From positions 6,758,001 through 6,822,000 of the forward strand of contig NZ_CP018620.1 in assembly GCF_001908275.1 (NCBI RefSeq): a stretch of DNA of 64,000 nt, read 5' to 3'. The first letter of the stretch is position 1. Each line of letters begins with the position of its first letter. A model generated the notes under the pieces. It had not been told where the DNA came from. It was given only the letters and a program-made list of their open reading frames with translations, and made no database searches. Shown in pieces: positions 34,644-44,199 of the stretch. Position numbers and translations under genes: made by a program. The DNA comes from Paenibacillus xylanexedens (GTDB lineage Bacteria > Bacillota > Bacilli > Paenibacillales > Paenibacillaceae).

Positions 34644-34674
34644 TGTGTAATGGATTTGGTTGAGATTCGTTAAG
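34644..34674 (-). repeat. possible extra copy (I) of the 28-bp repeat family
   Basis: Minus-strand reading CTTAACGAATCTCAACCAAA shares 12 consecutive bases (TAACGAATCTCA) with copy G at 5569-5580. It lies 16 bases upstream of the stalk-domain gene start. It may be chance or a mobile copy. Confidence 0.35.
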
Positions 34675-34811
34675 TATAGAACTTTTAATCTAAATATTCA
34701 TTACTTTTTCTTCCACCTTTCGGTCCTAATGAAACATTCCAAAGGACAGAGACGGATATATTCGTTTATCTGTCAGCTGCCACTTCAGAATCTACTAAAT
34801 CTCTTAATCCA

Positions 34812-35864
34812 TCAAACCTTTAGATCAGCCAAACGAACAACCCTGCGATAGACCATCGCATCCATCAAATCCTCCCAATCGAGCTCACTGGCATTAACGT
34901 CTCGATAATAGACCGCAGCAGCAGGCAAGAAACCAACCAGAGGCCCTGTACCACCACATATCAGGCTACCGCCGTCTCCGCCTTTAGGCATCACATCCCC
35001 AGACGAATCGAGCGTAAGCTCATACTTGTAGGGGTCTCCGGCAAATTGCACTCCGAAGAAATTTGGCATTTCCAGATCATAAGGACGATCATCCTTTTCT
35101 TCAACCCGTGAAGAGGCCGTCTCTGCCGATCCATCCACAATCTCATCAATGCCTTCCAGACTTCCAAAGTGCTTCAATCTCATCGTATAGTCGAAGCTGT
35201 CACCCCAGGGAAATAACGTGCGACAACCGCCGCCATAGATATACTCCCATTCGTCTTCGGTCAGCAAACCAAAACCCGCCGCAGCTTCCTCCCTCACAAC
35301 GTCTTCCAACTCTATTCCTTCGTTGAACCATAGGATTCGGACTTCATTCTCACTTTGGCGAATCAGACGGAATTGTTGATGCAATTCATATTCACGTATT
35401 TCCGATTGCTTGAACTGCTCCAGTGCTGACGGGAAATCAGGATTTTCCTGTGCAAATGCTTCCTCCTCAGATACTTCAATCCAACCAAGTGAAATCAGTT
35501 CGCATTCCACAAGCATCGGCGCAATGTTGATCGTTCTTACAGGTGACATTTGACTCGCCAGAAACGAATCTACGTCCTCCACACCATACTCACTGACCGT
35601 TTCATGCAGGTCGGCTGATGTCTCTTCGTTCATACCATGCTGCCAACGATCCCAGCCGAGCGTTACCCGATCCCCAGGGACAAACACAAATCTCAGCCCA
35701 TCCTCAGTAAATACACCCGTCTCCATCCGCTGACCGAATCGTTCAAATGTCTCGAGACCCTCATATACCATACCGTCTGGTAACTGACGAACGAGCTTAC
35801 GCATCCAAGCCTCTTTGTCCTGAGCGTTCAACGCCTGCCACATGTCTCGTCTTAATGTTTCCAC
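34812..35864 (-). CDS. SUMF1/formylglycine-generating-enzyme-like protein
   Basis: A 350-residue cytoplasmic protein. The C-terminal part contains GFGLLTEDEWEYIYGGG and LFPWGDSFDY, which match the LPTEAEWEYAARGG...PWGD signature of the SUMF1/FGE-sulfatase fold. Near the end, AMVYRRVVRL resembles the GFRVVR tail. The N-terminal half (about 1-160) has no recognised domain. The active-site Cys pair of true FGE is not apparent. The start is a GTG at 35864 with GGGGAG just upstream; an alternative GTG is four codons earlier. Probably in one unit with the protein encoded upstream at 35954-37669. Role unknown. Confidence 0.6.
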   Translation of the reverse strand: METLRRDMWQALNAQDKEAWMRKLVRQLPDGMVYEGLETFERFGQRMETGVFTEDGLRFVFVPGDRVTLGWDRWQHGMNEETSADLHETVSEYGVEDVDSFLASQMSPVRTINIAPMLVECELISLGWIEVSEEEAFAQENPDFPSALEQFKQSEIREYELHQQFRLIRQSENEVRILWFNEGIELEDVVREEAAAGFGLLTEDEWEYIYGGGCRTLFPWGDSFDYTMRLKHFGSLEGIDEIVDGSAETASSRVEEKDDRPYDLEMPNFFGVQFAGDPYKYELTLDSSGDVMPKGGDGGSLICGGTGPLVGFLPAAAVYYRDVNASELDWEDLMDAMVYRRVVRLADLKV

Positions 35865-35953
35865 AACTCTCCCCACCTTTCCTTATGCATTTTCACTTCT
35901 CAAAATGTTTTACTGGCTGGCACAGCACAATCTTACTTGTCTTGTTTACATTT

Positions 35954-37669
35954 TTATTTCCCTGCGGCCTGCAACAGTTCCAGCAATAATTCCTTCCGTC
36001 TTCCCTCCGCTTTGCGAGCGAGCGTTGTGAGCTTCTCCACTTTACCGAAGATCGGATAAAGCACATGTTCTGCCTCATAACTTTCGAGTCCTTGAATCTG
36101 TCTAACCAACTGTTCGAGTATTTCCTCATTCTCCAGCTCGGGCTGAATCTTAAGCTTCAGACTATCAGTCGAACGACGCAAGCTGGCGACTAACGCAGGT
36201 ATGGATTGAACCGTTACACCCTGTTTTTCTACAAATGCCGCAATAAACTTGTCCTGAATTAACTGATGCTCATCATCCACATCGCCCATGTAATATTCAA
36301 CCAGCGGGAAATACCGCTCATCCACGAGCCCCAGCCCAAAAGTTGCATAACTGCCCGGCATACAGCTTTTCTCTCCCTCGGTATCCTCGTAGAACTCAAA
36401 CTCCTGGATAGCCTCACGCGCATACTCTTCCAGGAGTGGATGCAACTCCGGGTACTCCAGTGCATTGGCAAAGAATCGGTGGGTATCCGACTTCGCGAGT
36501 CCTTTGATCGGCAAATACTGCTTTACGCTGGACTTGAGCTTGATTTTATAACTTTTCGGAAAGCCCTGTTTCAATAAATGAGTGATAAAGGTAAGTGCCT
36601 GTTGATAGGCAACAGCCTCTTCCTTACGAATGTGAATGGTCGTCAGAGCAAATACATCATTTGCTTTGCATTCCACTTCTTCCGTTTTCACATCAATATC
36701 GTCCTTCGCATACGTTCCGCTACCTTCTGTCATCATACGTGCCGCACGTTTGCTACCGAGTTGCTTCGCGAGTTCCAGAAAAGTCACACCTTTGGGTTTG
36801 CTATAACTGGGCTCAAAACGTAGAATCATGACCGCCGCGTATAACAGCAGATCGATTGGTTGAATCCCGGATGTTTGCTGCTTCCCATGCTCGTCTAAAT
36901 GTTGGCCTGTCTTTGTTTCAATGTTCGATTGAAGCGTTGCTCCGGGCTTTAGTGAATACTCATTGGTACGATAAGGCGAAGACTGAACATCATAATACTG
37001 TGGCAAAAACTGATTCTCCGACCATGCCGTCAACGCACGAGTAATCTCACCACGATGTTCCGCAAGTGCCTCCGGACGCCCCTGATTCAACTCTTGAATC
37101 CGGTCATACTGCCTGATGGTCCATGCTACATCCAACTCCGGGAACAGCTTTGGATCGAGCAGATGACTCGTCAAAAAGAAGGATTCTAATGGCTTCGTTG
37201 GATATGTACTGTTCTCCAGATTCTTGTCTATATAGGTATGAATACGCTCAAAGAGCAGCTTTCTTTTCTCTTCGTTTATCCATTCCAATAAAGTCAGTTG
37301 CAGCTTGCCTTCGGTTGTTGGGAATTTCCCTCGCAAGGTGAAGCGGTAGTCAATCAACGGAGTATCTGCCAGCTTGTCCAATCTTTCCTGAACAACCTCT
37401 ACAAGCTTAGGCCCGATATCGTTCCGTACCTGTTCCTCGGTAAAGACTCCTGCCTGCTTTGATTTCACATCATCATCCAAACCCAGATCCAGGCTGTCTA
37501 CCGTGGTCCGTCCAGGTTTGTAATCCAGTACAATATCATTAAAAATACCCATTTGCAGCGTGGTTCGCTTCACAACACTTTCCAAGTCATCCCGCTTTTC
37601 CTGTTCATCAAACCATTCATGGATCGTCGTAATCATCTCTTCCATCGCCTGATCATAAAGTGTACTCAT
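35954..37669 (-). CDS. DUF6138-like protein of unknown function, 571 aa
   Basis: A large cytoplasmic protein of 571 residues with no signal peptide, rich in charged helices. The start MSTLYDQAMEEMITTIHEWF is chosen at 37669 because AGGAG lies 5 bases before it. I recall similar proteins listed as DUF6138, but I am not certain. It contains DIDVKTEEVECKANDVF and GLVDERYFPLVEYYM stretches and ends in a basic, helix-rich tail. It precedes the SUMF1-like gene by 89 bases on the same strand. The two may work together. Confidence 0.5.
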   Translation of the reverse strand: MSTLYDQAMEEMITTIHEWFDEQEKRDDLESVVKRTTLQMGIFNDIVLDYKPGRTTVDSLDLGLDDDVKSKQAGVFTEEQVRNDIGPKLVEVVQERLDKLADTPLIDYRFTLRGKFPTTEGKLQLTLLEWINEEKRKLLFERIHTYIDKNLENSTYPTKPLESFFLTSHLLDPKLFPELDVAWTIRQYDRIQELNQGRPEALAEHRGEITRALTAWSENQFLPQYYDVQSSPYRTNEYSLKPGATLQSNIETKTGQHLDEHGKQQTSGIQPIDLLLYAAVMILRFEPSYSKPKGVTFLELAKQLGSKRAARMMTEGSGTYAKDDIDVKTEEVECKANDVFALTTIHIRKEEAVAYQQALTFITHLLKQGFPKSYKIKLKSSVKQYLPIKGLAKSDTHRFFANALEYPELHPLLEEYAREAIQEFEFYEDTEGEKSCMPGSYATFGLGLVDERYFPLVEYYMGDVDDEHQLIQDKFIAAFVEKQGVTVQSIPALVASLRRSTDSLKLKIQPELENEEILEQLVRQIQGLESYEAEHVLYPIFGKVEKLTTLARKAEGRRKELLLELLQAAGK

Positions 37670-38010
37670 CTGATCTCCTGCCTTCCCATGCATCTTATGA
37701 TGTTCATCAACCACACTTGAACCTCTATTCATCCCGGATTAGTCCGAGGTATCTATGTTATAAATACGTATTAACGTTCTTATATTACCTATTATTTTAC
37801 TCTCTCCAGTACACCCGGAACAATAAGGCAGCAGGGGGAGAAAAGGTGGTGAAAGATGCCCATAAGTGGTATTTAAGACATGCCCTAGTCAAAGAGATCT
37901 GCGGATACGGATTCCTTTTTTTCATATCTATGTACACTCTCGGCTTGCCCTCGCTATCATCATCCCCACGTTGTATAATCATTGTATTCCTTTTCAGGAG
38001 GTCCGACTAA
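37670..38010. other. intergenic region, no feature seen
   Basis: An AT-rich region between two divergent genes. A short promoter-like TAGTCC/TAAATA pattern occurs near 37740-37768 and the AGGAGG of the downstream gene is at the end. I see no gene, repeat or hairpin of note. Confidence 0.4.
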
Positions 38011-38253
38011 ATGAGCTACAGCAAATACTTCCCCTTGGAAAACTATTTGAATCAAGTTTCAATCACCCTTACATACGCAGAGCTTGAGGAGATTCTCGGA
38101 TTTACGTTACCCCCTACAGCGTATAATCGCGAACAATGGTGGGTGAATAATTCTAATAATCATACACAGGCACTATCCTGGTTAAATGCCGGATGGAAGG
38201 TTGAGAATGTGATTCTAGGAAAACAAGTAACTTTTGTCCGCTGCGAGTCATAA
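38011..38253 (+). CDS. small conserved protein, DUF7662-like, 80 aa
   Basis: An 80-residue soluble protein. The pattern KYFPLENYLN, TLTYAELEEILGFTLPPTAY, REQWWVNNS and ALSWLNAGWKVENV matches the small domain seen in many bacterial proteins as DUF7662, found alone or beside restriction and toxin-antitoxin genes. AGGAGG is 8 bases before the ATG. Function unknown. It stands alone here, with the binding-protein gene convergent on it. Confidence 0.7.
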   Translation: MSYSKYFPLENYLNQVSITLTYAELEEILGFTLPPTAYNREQWWVNNSNNHTQALSWLNAGWKVENVILGKQVTFVRCES

Positions 38254-38323
38254 TCGATCTGTACGATATAGATTAATAGTTATAACTCCAAAGGTTCTAT
38301 TTTTCCATAAATGTTATTCGAGA

Positions 38324-38369
38324 CAAAAAAAGCAGGGTAGACTGATGAATTCATCAGTTCTCCCCTGCT
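38324..38369 (-). terminator. terminator of the LplA-like binding protein gene
   Basis: AGCAGGG (38331-38337) pairs with CCCTGCT (38363-38369). Inside, ACTGATGAATTCATCAGT is an 18-base perfect palindrome. A T run follows on the minus strand. Confidence 0.85.
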
Positions 38370-38376
38370 TTGTAAA

Positions 38377-40029
38377 TTAATTGACTGTCTTATACCACTC
38401 GTTCACTTCGGCGGTAATATCATCGCCGCCCATGGACTTCCACTTCGTCACAAATGTATCAAATTCCTCAATGCCCACCTGACCATAGATGATCTTGCTG
38501 AACGTATCCTTCTCCAGCTTGTCGATCGCATCCTGTTTCATTTTCATCGTCTCGGTCGGTGCTCCCGTGAACTTGCTCTTGATCGCGTTATCTTTATTCG
38601 CAACGACCACCTCAGCGGCTACAAACACTTCCGGTTTGTTGGCAATTTCCGTATTTTTCTCAAAAGGAGTCTCCGGTTCCTTACCCTTCGCAAGTTCCGC
38701 CAGCGTATCCATCATCAGATTTGGAATCCGTGCACCGTCATACGTAATCGTATATTTGAGTGGTGATACGCCGTCCTTCACTTCAGCTTCACCAACGACT
38801 TTGCCATCCACGATGTCATAGTCATATCCTTGCGCGAAGCCATGTTCGAATTCGCTGCCCACTTCTGGATTGGCAAAGTTGTCGAACAGATAATTCTGAT
38901 ACGTGAAGAAAATCTCCGGGTTCGCCATGTCTTTGTTAATCAGCACAACGCCGTTACTTGCACCAGAACCATGTTGGTGGCTCTCGCCTGTTGGCCCTGT
39001 AGGTAAGGCAATGGCCTTGTACGTGGCACCATCCACATTTTTCTTCACATCATCAATCGGCCAGTTTGGCATCCAGTGTGGCCCAACGATAATGCCTGCT
39101 TTACCTGCGGTGAACAATTCTGCTGCTTTGATCTCGTCATATACGCCTGCTTCTTTGGGCAGATAACCTTTGGACAACCAATCTTTCATCGTTGCAAGCC
39201 CTTCCTTCACACCTGGCTGAATGGAGCCATATTGCAGTGTTCCATCTCCGGCATCATTCCACTGTCCAGGCATCGTGTTGTACATGCCGAAAATCCAGCC
39301 GGATTCCGTCATCCAGGTATTGAGCGCATTTTTCATGCCCACGGTCAGACCATACGTATCTTTCTTACCGTTCCCATCGGGGTCCTGATTCGTAAAAGCA
39401 TCCATGACCGTAACCAGCTCATCCATAGTTTTTGGTTCTTCCAGCCCCAGTTTTTTCAGCCAGTCCTCCCGAATGAACATGACCGAATCGCCGTTGTACG
39501 CATAATCGAAGATTGGAATGCCATAACGCTCTCCCTCATACATGTACGGATACCATTCCTCCAGCGCCGATTCAGATGCCTGTTTCCATGTGTCCGAAGC
39601 ATACTTGTCAAACAACTCGCCTGCATTGGCAAACTTGCCAGACTCAATTAATTCCCTTACCAGATTGTAATCACCCCGAATGGAGACAATATCCGGCAGT
39701 TCTTCGTTAGCGGACAGGGACAAGCGTAATTTCGTATAAAATGCATCATTGGTCACCGATACAGCCCACGGTGTGGTCAGATCGATGCCCAGTCGTTCCT
39801 TGGCCCATTTGGTATGCACATTGTTCTGTGCCGTTTCCCCGTTCTTGAATTTCGTATCATCATTCCAGGCCCGCAAATAACTCATCTGTACCGCCGGTTC
39901 ATACTTCCCATCTTGCAGAGCAAGTGGTGCAGCGGCTTCCTTCGCCGGTTCTTCCTTGGCCCCCGAACTACATGCCGTTACGGCAACCATCGTGATTGCG
40001 AGCAATGCCGTCATCATTTTTCTATACAT
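38377..40029 (-). CDS. extracellular solute-binding lipoprotein (LplA type)
   Basis: A 550-residue sugar-binding lipoprotein. The signal peptide MYRKMMTALLAITMVAVTAC ends in a lipobox Cys. Hallmarks of Lpl-type family 1 proteins include RLSLSANEELPDIVSIRG, FIREDWLKKLGLEEPKTMDE and PDGNGKKDTYGL. It is on the minus strand 3' of the response regulator; the matching permeases are on the plus strand beyond the kinase. Together they form a YesMN-regulated uptake system for an unknown oligosaccharide, often a plant polysaccharide fragment. Confidence 0.88.
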   Translation of the reverse strand: MYRKMMTALLAITMVAVTACSSGAKEEPAKEAAAPLALQDGKYEPAVQMSYLRAWNDDTKFKNGETAQNNVHTKWAKERLGIDLTTPWAVSVTNDAFYTKLRLSLSANEELPDIVSIRGDYNLVRELIESGKFANAGELFDKYASDTWKQASESALEEWYPYMYEGERYGIPIFDYAYNGDSVMFIREDWLKKLGLEEPKTMDELVTVMDAFTNQDPDGNGKKDTYGLTVGMKNALNTWMTESGWIFGMYNTMPGQWNDAGDGTLQYGSIQPGVKEGLATMKDWLSKGYLPKEAGVYDEIKAAELFTAGKAGIIVGPHWMPNWPIDDVKKNVDGATYKAIALPTGPTGESHQHGSGASNGVVLINKDMANPEIFFTYQNYLFDNFANPEVGSEFEHGFAQGYDYDIVDGKVVGEAEVKDGVSPLKYTITYDGARIPNLMMDTLAELAKGKEPETPFEKNTEIANKPEVFVAAEVVVANKDNAIKSKFTGAPTETMKMKQDAIDKLEKDTFSKIIYGQVGIEEFDTFVTKWKSMGGDDITAEVNEWYKTVN

Positions 40030-40170
40030 GAACTAACCCCTCCTCAGGTAACTTGGATACCCTTAGTGCCAAATGCACCTCTGCATGTGGCATTATGCAC
40101 CTTACATGAAAAGGATAGTGCAGCCGGGGAGGCAAACATATATCACAATTTCAATGTTCATATTGATTTG

Positions 40171-41763
40171 TTAACCGTTCCGAAAATCCTGCGGGGTCAG
40201 TCCATAATGTTTACGGAACACCTGAATGAAATAAGGTGTGTTGTTGTACCCTACTTCCTGACCGACTTCATAGATCTTCATCGCCGTATGTTTGAGCAAA
40301 TGAACCGCACGTTCCATTCTGGAACGGATAATATAATCACTAATGCCTTCACCTGTGGATTGTTTGTACATTTTCGACAGATATACGGGGTGCAAATGCA
40401 CCTCTCCGGCAATGACCTGCAACGATAGATCCTCACCCAGATGATGGTCAATCCATTGCTGCACCTGCCGGATCAGCGTTGATCCCGCATCCTGTCCCGT
40501 ATCGTTCGCACTCTCTTCCCACTGCTGCATTACAGACCGAGTCCACGTTTCCAGACTACGCAGCGAAATGCCATAACCATCCTTGAGCAACTGCTGGTAC
40601 TGCTCCCCAAGCACTTCAGCTAACTGTCTTCCTTCCCGATGAGCCATATAGGAGAATGCCGCCGCCAAATAATGAAAAGCCACATACACATGCTCCGGGA
40701 ACACACTGTTCGACAGTTCGGCAAAGATCTGATCAATCTTACGGTGTGCATCCTCCATACGCCCGGCTTCCAGTAACGTCGTCAGACCGGGCGGTTCATA
40801 CAGCGCTGCAAGAGACTTCAACGTGGCCCCATTGGTTCCTGCCGCCGCATTCAGATGTAGTCCTTTGCCTGCCTCGGCCTGCTTGCGAAGCGCACTGACG
40901 GCTTGATGATATAGCTGCGGCACCTGATCTGGGAAACGCCCCATACGACTAACGGATAGGGAAATGGTCGCGTTCAGATACTGCCTCACACTGTGGATTA
41001 ACCGTTCTCCAAGCCGTCCCATTAGCATTTCAGGTTCGGCCTGAGTTTGTTTGGGACTGGCCATGAAGACCAGATCATCATAGGCGTCATCCGTATGGCA
41101 GAGATGATAGGTACTGCCGTAAATCTCTTCCACCACATTTGAGATAGCATACTTCATCAGTCGAAACGCTTTATGTGTAGGTTGATGGTCATCATACCGG
41201 ATGAGCAACAGTTGCATTTTATCCTGTGGACGGAACCCGATCTCCAGTTGCTCCAGCTTCCCTTCGAGTTCAGCATCCGCAAATTTATGCCCTAACAGTA
41301 CATCCTTCATCAGCTCCGCCCGCTTCTCGGGCAGATGTTCCCTCACCGAATACATGGCCCGCTGATGCAGCATTTGTTTCTCACCCTCCAGGCGAATCTG
41401 CACTACAGCCTGTTGCACGGATTCAATCAGTTCTTCATCCCGAACCGGCTTGAGCAGATAACTGACTGTCCCATGTTTGAGCGCCTGCTTCGCATAATCG
41501 AAGGAAGCATGCCCCGATAAAATAATACATTTGGTCTGTTCCCACTTTTGCCTGATGTGACTGACCAGATCCAGACCAGACATACCCGGCATTCGGATAT
41601 CCGTGATAATAATATGGACCTGATGTGATGCCATATGTTCCAAGGCTTCTTTGACAGAATAGGCTTTGAATACCTGACCAATCCCGTGTTCTCTCCACGG
41701 TATCGAGACAGCGATCGACTCTACTGCGGAATGTTCATCATCCACGACCATCAGATTCATCAT
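40171..41763 (-). CDS. YesN-type response regulator with AraC domain
   Basis: A 530-residue regulator. The receiver domain starts MNLMVVDDEHSAVESI with phosphoacceptor Asp in IIITDIRMPGMSGLD. A long middle region follows and ends in an AraC-type pair of helix-turn-helix motifs (LSLQVIAGEVHLHPVYLSKM and KIYEVGQEVGYNNTPYFIQV). The ATG at 41763 has GAGGAGG 9 bases before it. The gene overlaps the kinase end by about 26 bases. It is expected to activate the LplA-like and permease genes beside it. Confidence 0.9.
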   Translation of the reverse strand: MMNLMVVDDEHSAVESIAVSIPWREHGIGQVFKAYSVKEALEHMASHQVHIIITDIRMPGMSGLDLVSHIRQKWEQTKCIILSGHASFDYAKQALKHGTVSYLLKPVRDEELIESVQQAVVQIRLEGEKQMLHQRAMYSVREHLPEKRAELMKDVLLGHKFADAELEGKLEQLEIGFRPQDKMQLLLIRYDDHQPTHKAFRLMKYAISNVVEEIYGSTYHLCHTDDAYDDLVFMASPKQTQAEPEMLMGRLGERLIHSVRQYLNATISLSVSRMGRFPDQVPQLYHQAVSALRKQAEAGKGLHLNAAAGTNGATLKSLAALYEPPGLTTLLEAGRMEDAHRKIDQIFAELSNSVFPEHVYVAFHYLAAAFSYMAHREGRQLAEVLGEQYQQLLKDGYGISLRSLETWTRSVMQQWEESANDTGQDAGSTLIRQVQQWIDHHLGEDLSLQVIAGEVHLHPVYLSKMYKQSTGEGISDYIIRSRMERAVHLLKHTAMKIYEVGQEVGYNNTPYFIQVFRKHYGLTPQDFRNG

Positions 41764-43498
41764 GCGGTTGTTCCTCCTCAAACCATCGAATTTCTACACT
41801 AAGTCCACCATAGGGAATCGCTCCAAAATGCAGCCCGGACGACAGCCCATATCGCGTAACGAGACGCTGGTGCACATTCCACGTGCCTGTTCCAATCTCC
41901 TCACCCATTGGTTCATTGATCTCCCGTTCCAATTCCGCAATCTCTTCCGCTGTCAGCGTGACACCATCATTGTCAACAAACAGGCTATATCTTGTATATT
42001 TCCGACCCTCAATATGTTCGGGTACCGCCATCCCCGTTACGACGACATGCCCACTACCTTCCATCGGCTCAATGCCATGGATCACCGCATTCTCTACGAT
42101 GGGTTGAATGAGCAGTCGCGGAATGTGAAGCAAGATCAGTTGCTGCGGTACGGCAATCTCGTAGGTCAGCCGGTTGGTCCGCATCTGTTGAATGGACAGA
42201 TAATGGTCCAGCAGCCGAATCTCTTCTTCCACTGTTGTCATGTCATTCTCGCCCCGCGTAATGTAGCGATAGTAGTCTCCCAGACTTAGCGACATGGCAA
42301 TAACCGCTTCACGGTTGCCAAGCTGGGTCATATTTTTAATATAAAACAGGCAGTTGTACAGGAAATGCGGATTGATCTGTGATTGCAGATGTTTCAGTGT
42401 GGCTTCCCGTGAGCGGATACGTTCCTCGTATACCTTCTCGATCAATTCCTGAATCTGTTCCGCCATATGGTTGAAGCTCTGGGTCAGGTACGCGAATTCA
42501 TCACGGGAGTGATCGACTGGAATCCGAGTGGACAACTGGCCTTTGCGAATCTGTTGCAGCCCTCTCATCAAACGATGGATGGGCACCTGGACTTTTCGAT
42601 ACAAAAGCAGTGCAGCCCCGATACTCAGCACGAGCAGTAACAGAATGGAGGTAATAAACATATTCCGGCTCTTGTCCATTGGGGTTAGTAAATCATCCAA
42701 TACCACCGGGTTCACGTATACCGCTTGCAGTTGTTTCGAGTGTACGTAACTGACCAGATACTGTTTGTCACCCACCTCCAGCTGATGATTACCTTCCCGC
42801 TCCGGTCCGTCAAAGGGGATATCTCGCATAATCGCTTCGACCAGTTCGGGGTCCGCCGTACGGTTCAGCAACGGATCTTTACCTGGTACGAGCAAGAAAG
42901 GATCTCCTCCCTGCGTTTCTTTGAAATCATCCAACATGGCAACCACGTTCATCGGGTCAAAATTAATCTCCATCACTGTTCGCACGCCTGTGTTCACCGG
43001 TTTTTCATTCCACTCATAGTTATCCGTGAAAAAGTAGGTGAAACTCCCCTGCTCCAGCTGCCATTGGCCCGGTTGCGGAAACGTCAACATCTTCTCATCG
43101 TAGACCGTCCGGCTGGACATGGTGGACAACACAAGTTCCGCTTGTGGCAGCACAATGGTAATATCATTCTTCCAGCGGCTGGTGGACTGGTACAATGATA
43201 ATTTGTCGAGGATATCCAGATAGATACTGTTTTTCTCATATTGGCTGGTGGAGTCCGTCATGTAACGGTAGTGCAGGATACTGGGATCTCGCAGCAATGT
43301 CAGGCCATACAGCGAAAGCTGCTCGATATTTTTATCCACCTGGGAACTGAAATAATTGAACTGGTTCAGACTCGACTGTTGTTTCTCTTCAACGACCATG
43401 TCCACATTTGCCTGGTTCGCGTATGTATACAGCAGCAGAATGGGTACCAGCAGGCAGATTAAGAGAATGACCGTCTTCGCAAATACTGTGAATTTCAT
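41738..43498 (-). CDS. YesM-type sensor histidine kinase
   Basis: A 586-residue membrane kinase. One helix at the N terminus (about 8-28), an extracytoplasmic domain (about 30-275), a second helix (about 280-300), HAMP and the YesM-type core are visible. The His is in LQSQINPHFLYNCLFYIKNM. The ATPase box is LIQPIVENAVIHG. It is the first gene of the pair and overlaps the regulator. The extracytoplasmic domain probably senses a sugar or its binding protein. The permease genes are divergent from it, about 700 bases away. Confidence 0.9.
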   Translation of the reverse strand: MKFTVFAKTVILLICLLVPILLLYTYANQANVDMVVEEKQQSSLNQFNYFSSQVDKNIEQLSLYGLTLLRDPSILHYRYMTDSTSQYEKNSIYLDILDKLSLYQSTSRWKNDITIVLPQAELVLSTMSSRTVYDEKMLTFPQPGQWQLEQGSFTYFFTDNYEWNEKPVNTGVRTVMEINFDPMNVVAMLDDFKETQGGDPFLLVPGKDPLLNRTADPELVEAIMRDIPFDGPEREGNHQLEVGDKQYLVSYVHSKQLQAVYVNPVVLDDLLTPMDKSRNMFITSILLLLVLSIGAALLLYRKVQVPIHRLMRGLQQIRKGQLSTRIPVDHSRDEFAYLTQSFNHMAEQIQELIEKVYEERIRSREATLKHLQSQINPHFLYNCLFYIKNMTQLGNREAVIAMSLSLGDYYRYITRGENDMTTVEEEIRLLDHYLSIQQMRTNRLTYEIAVPQQLILLHIPRLLIQPIVENAVIHGIEPMEGSGHVVVTGMAVPEHIEGRKYTRYSLFVDNDGVTLTAEEIAELEREINEPMGEEIGTGTWNVHQRLVTRYGLSSGLHFGAIPYGGLSVEIRWFEEEQPHDESDGRG

Positions 43499-43660
43499 CG
43501 TTTCACCCTGTCCCTGAATTTTGAAGTCTTTCTATACCGAAGTCCTATTTTATATTGAAAGCCCTTACAATTCTATATGATTTTTTGTTCTTCCGCTTTC
43601 CTGTGACTGGAAATCCTCTTATACTGGGAATGAATCAACATTTCGTGAGGGGGCTCTGTG

Positions 43661-43939
43661 ATGCAACTGACAGAACAAGGCATTTTGCACATTGAAGAAG
43701 ACGATATCTCCAGCTTGTATTGTTACCGGGATCAGGATGGCATGGGTTTTGAAGCTTCCTTCCTGTTTGAATTGCAGCTTCAGGGCTTAACGTTGACACA
43801 AGGCAGCGTTCGGGCAATTCAGTTTGGTTTTGAGGAAGAGGAAGCCCCCCTCTATGAAGAACGGGAACGTCTGGTGGCCGAGGTACAGTCAGCGGTTCGT
43901 ACCGTTGATGCGCAGTATGATGGCTCCATTGTGAAATGA
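43661..43939 (+). CDS. small acidic protein of unknown function, 92 aa
   Basis: A 92-residue acidic protein with no signal or membrane segment. It begins MQLTEQGILHIEEDDISSLYC and contains FEEEEAPLYEERERLVAEV. GAGGGGG stands before the ATG at 43661 (a GTG codon just upstream may also serve). It starts about 160 bases from the kinase gene in the opposite direction and precedes the permease genes by about 260 bases, with a terminator between. No family recognised. Confidence 0.6.
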   Translation: MQLTEQGILHIEEDDISSLYCYRDQDGMGFEASFLFELQLQGLTLTQGSVRAIQFGFEEEEAPLYEERERLVAEVQSAVRTVDAQYDGSIVK

Positions 43940-43990
43940 TATAGGTGCGTTCAGCACGAAGGGCATATCGGAAGCAAATAACATATGGCC

Positions 43991-44045
43991 GGAGCACAAC
44001 CTGAAGACAGGGCATTGGACTTTACAGTCGGATGCTCCTTTTTGT
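43991..44045 (+). terminator. terminator between the small protein and permease genes
   Basis: GGAGCA (43991-43996) pairs with TGCTCC (44033-44038), followed by TTTTT at 44039-44043. The loop is long, so confidence is moderate. Confidence 0.55.
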
Positions 44046-44199
44046 CGTTTCCATCAACAAGTTAATATTTCAACATCCGCATTGAAATGTTGTTCTATAG
44101 TCCGCCCTTTTCCATTGCTATAATTCAGTTGCTCCACTCTGTGCAGAGGCTTGCTCGCCTCATGTTGGCCGGGTTGGACGAGATAAAGGAGGGACCCTG

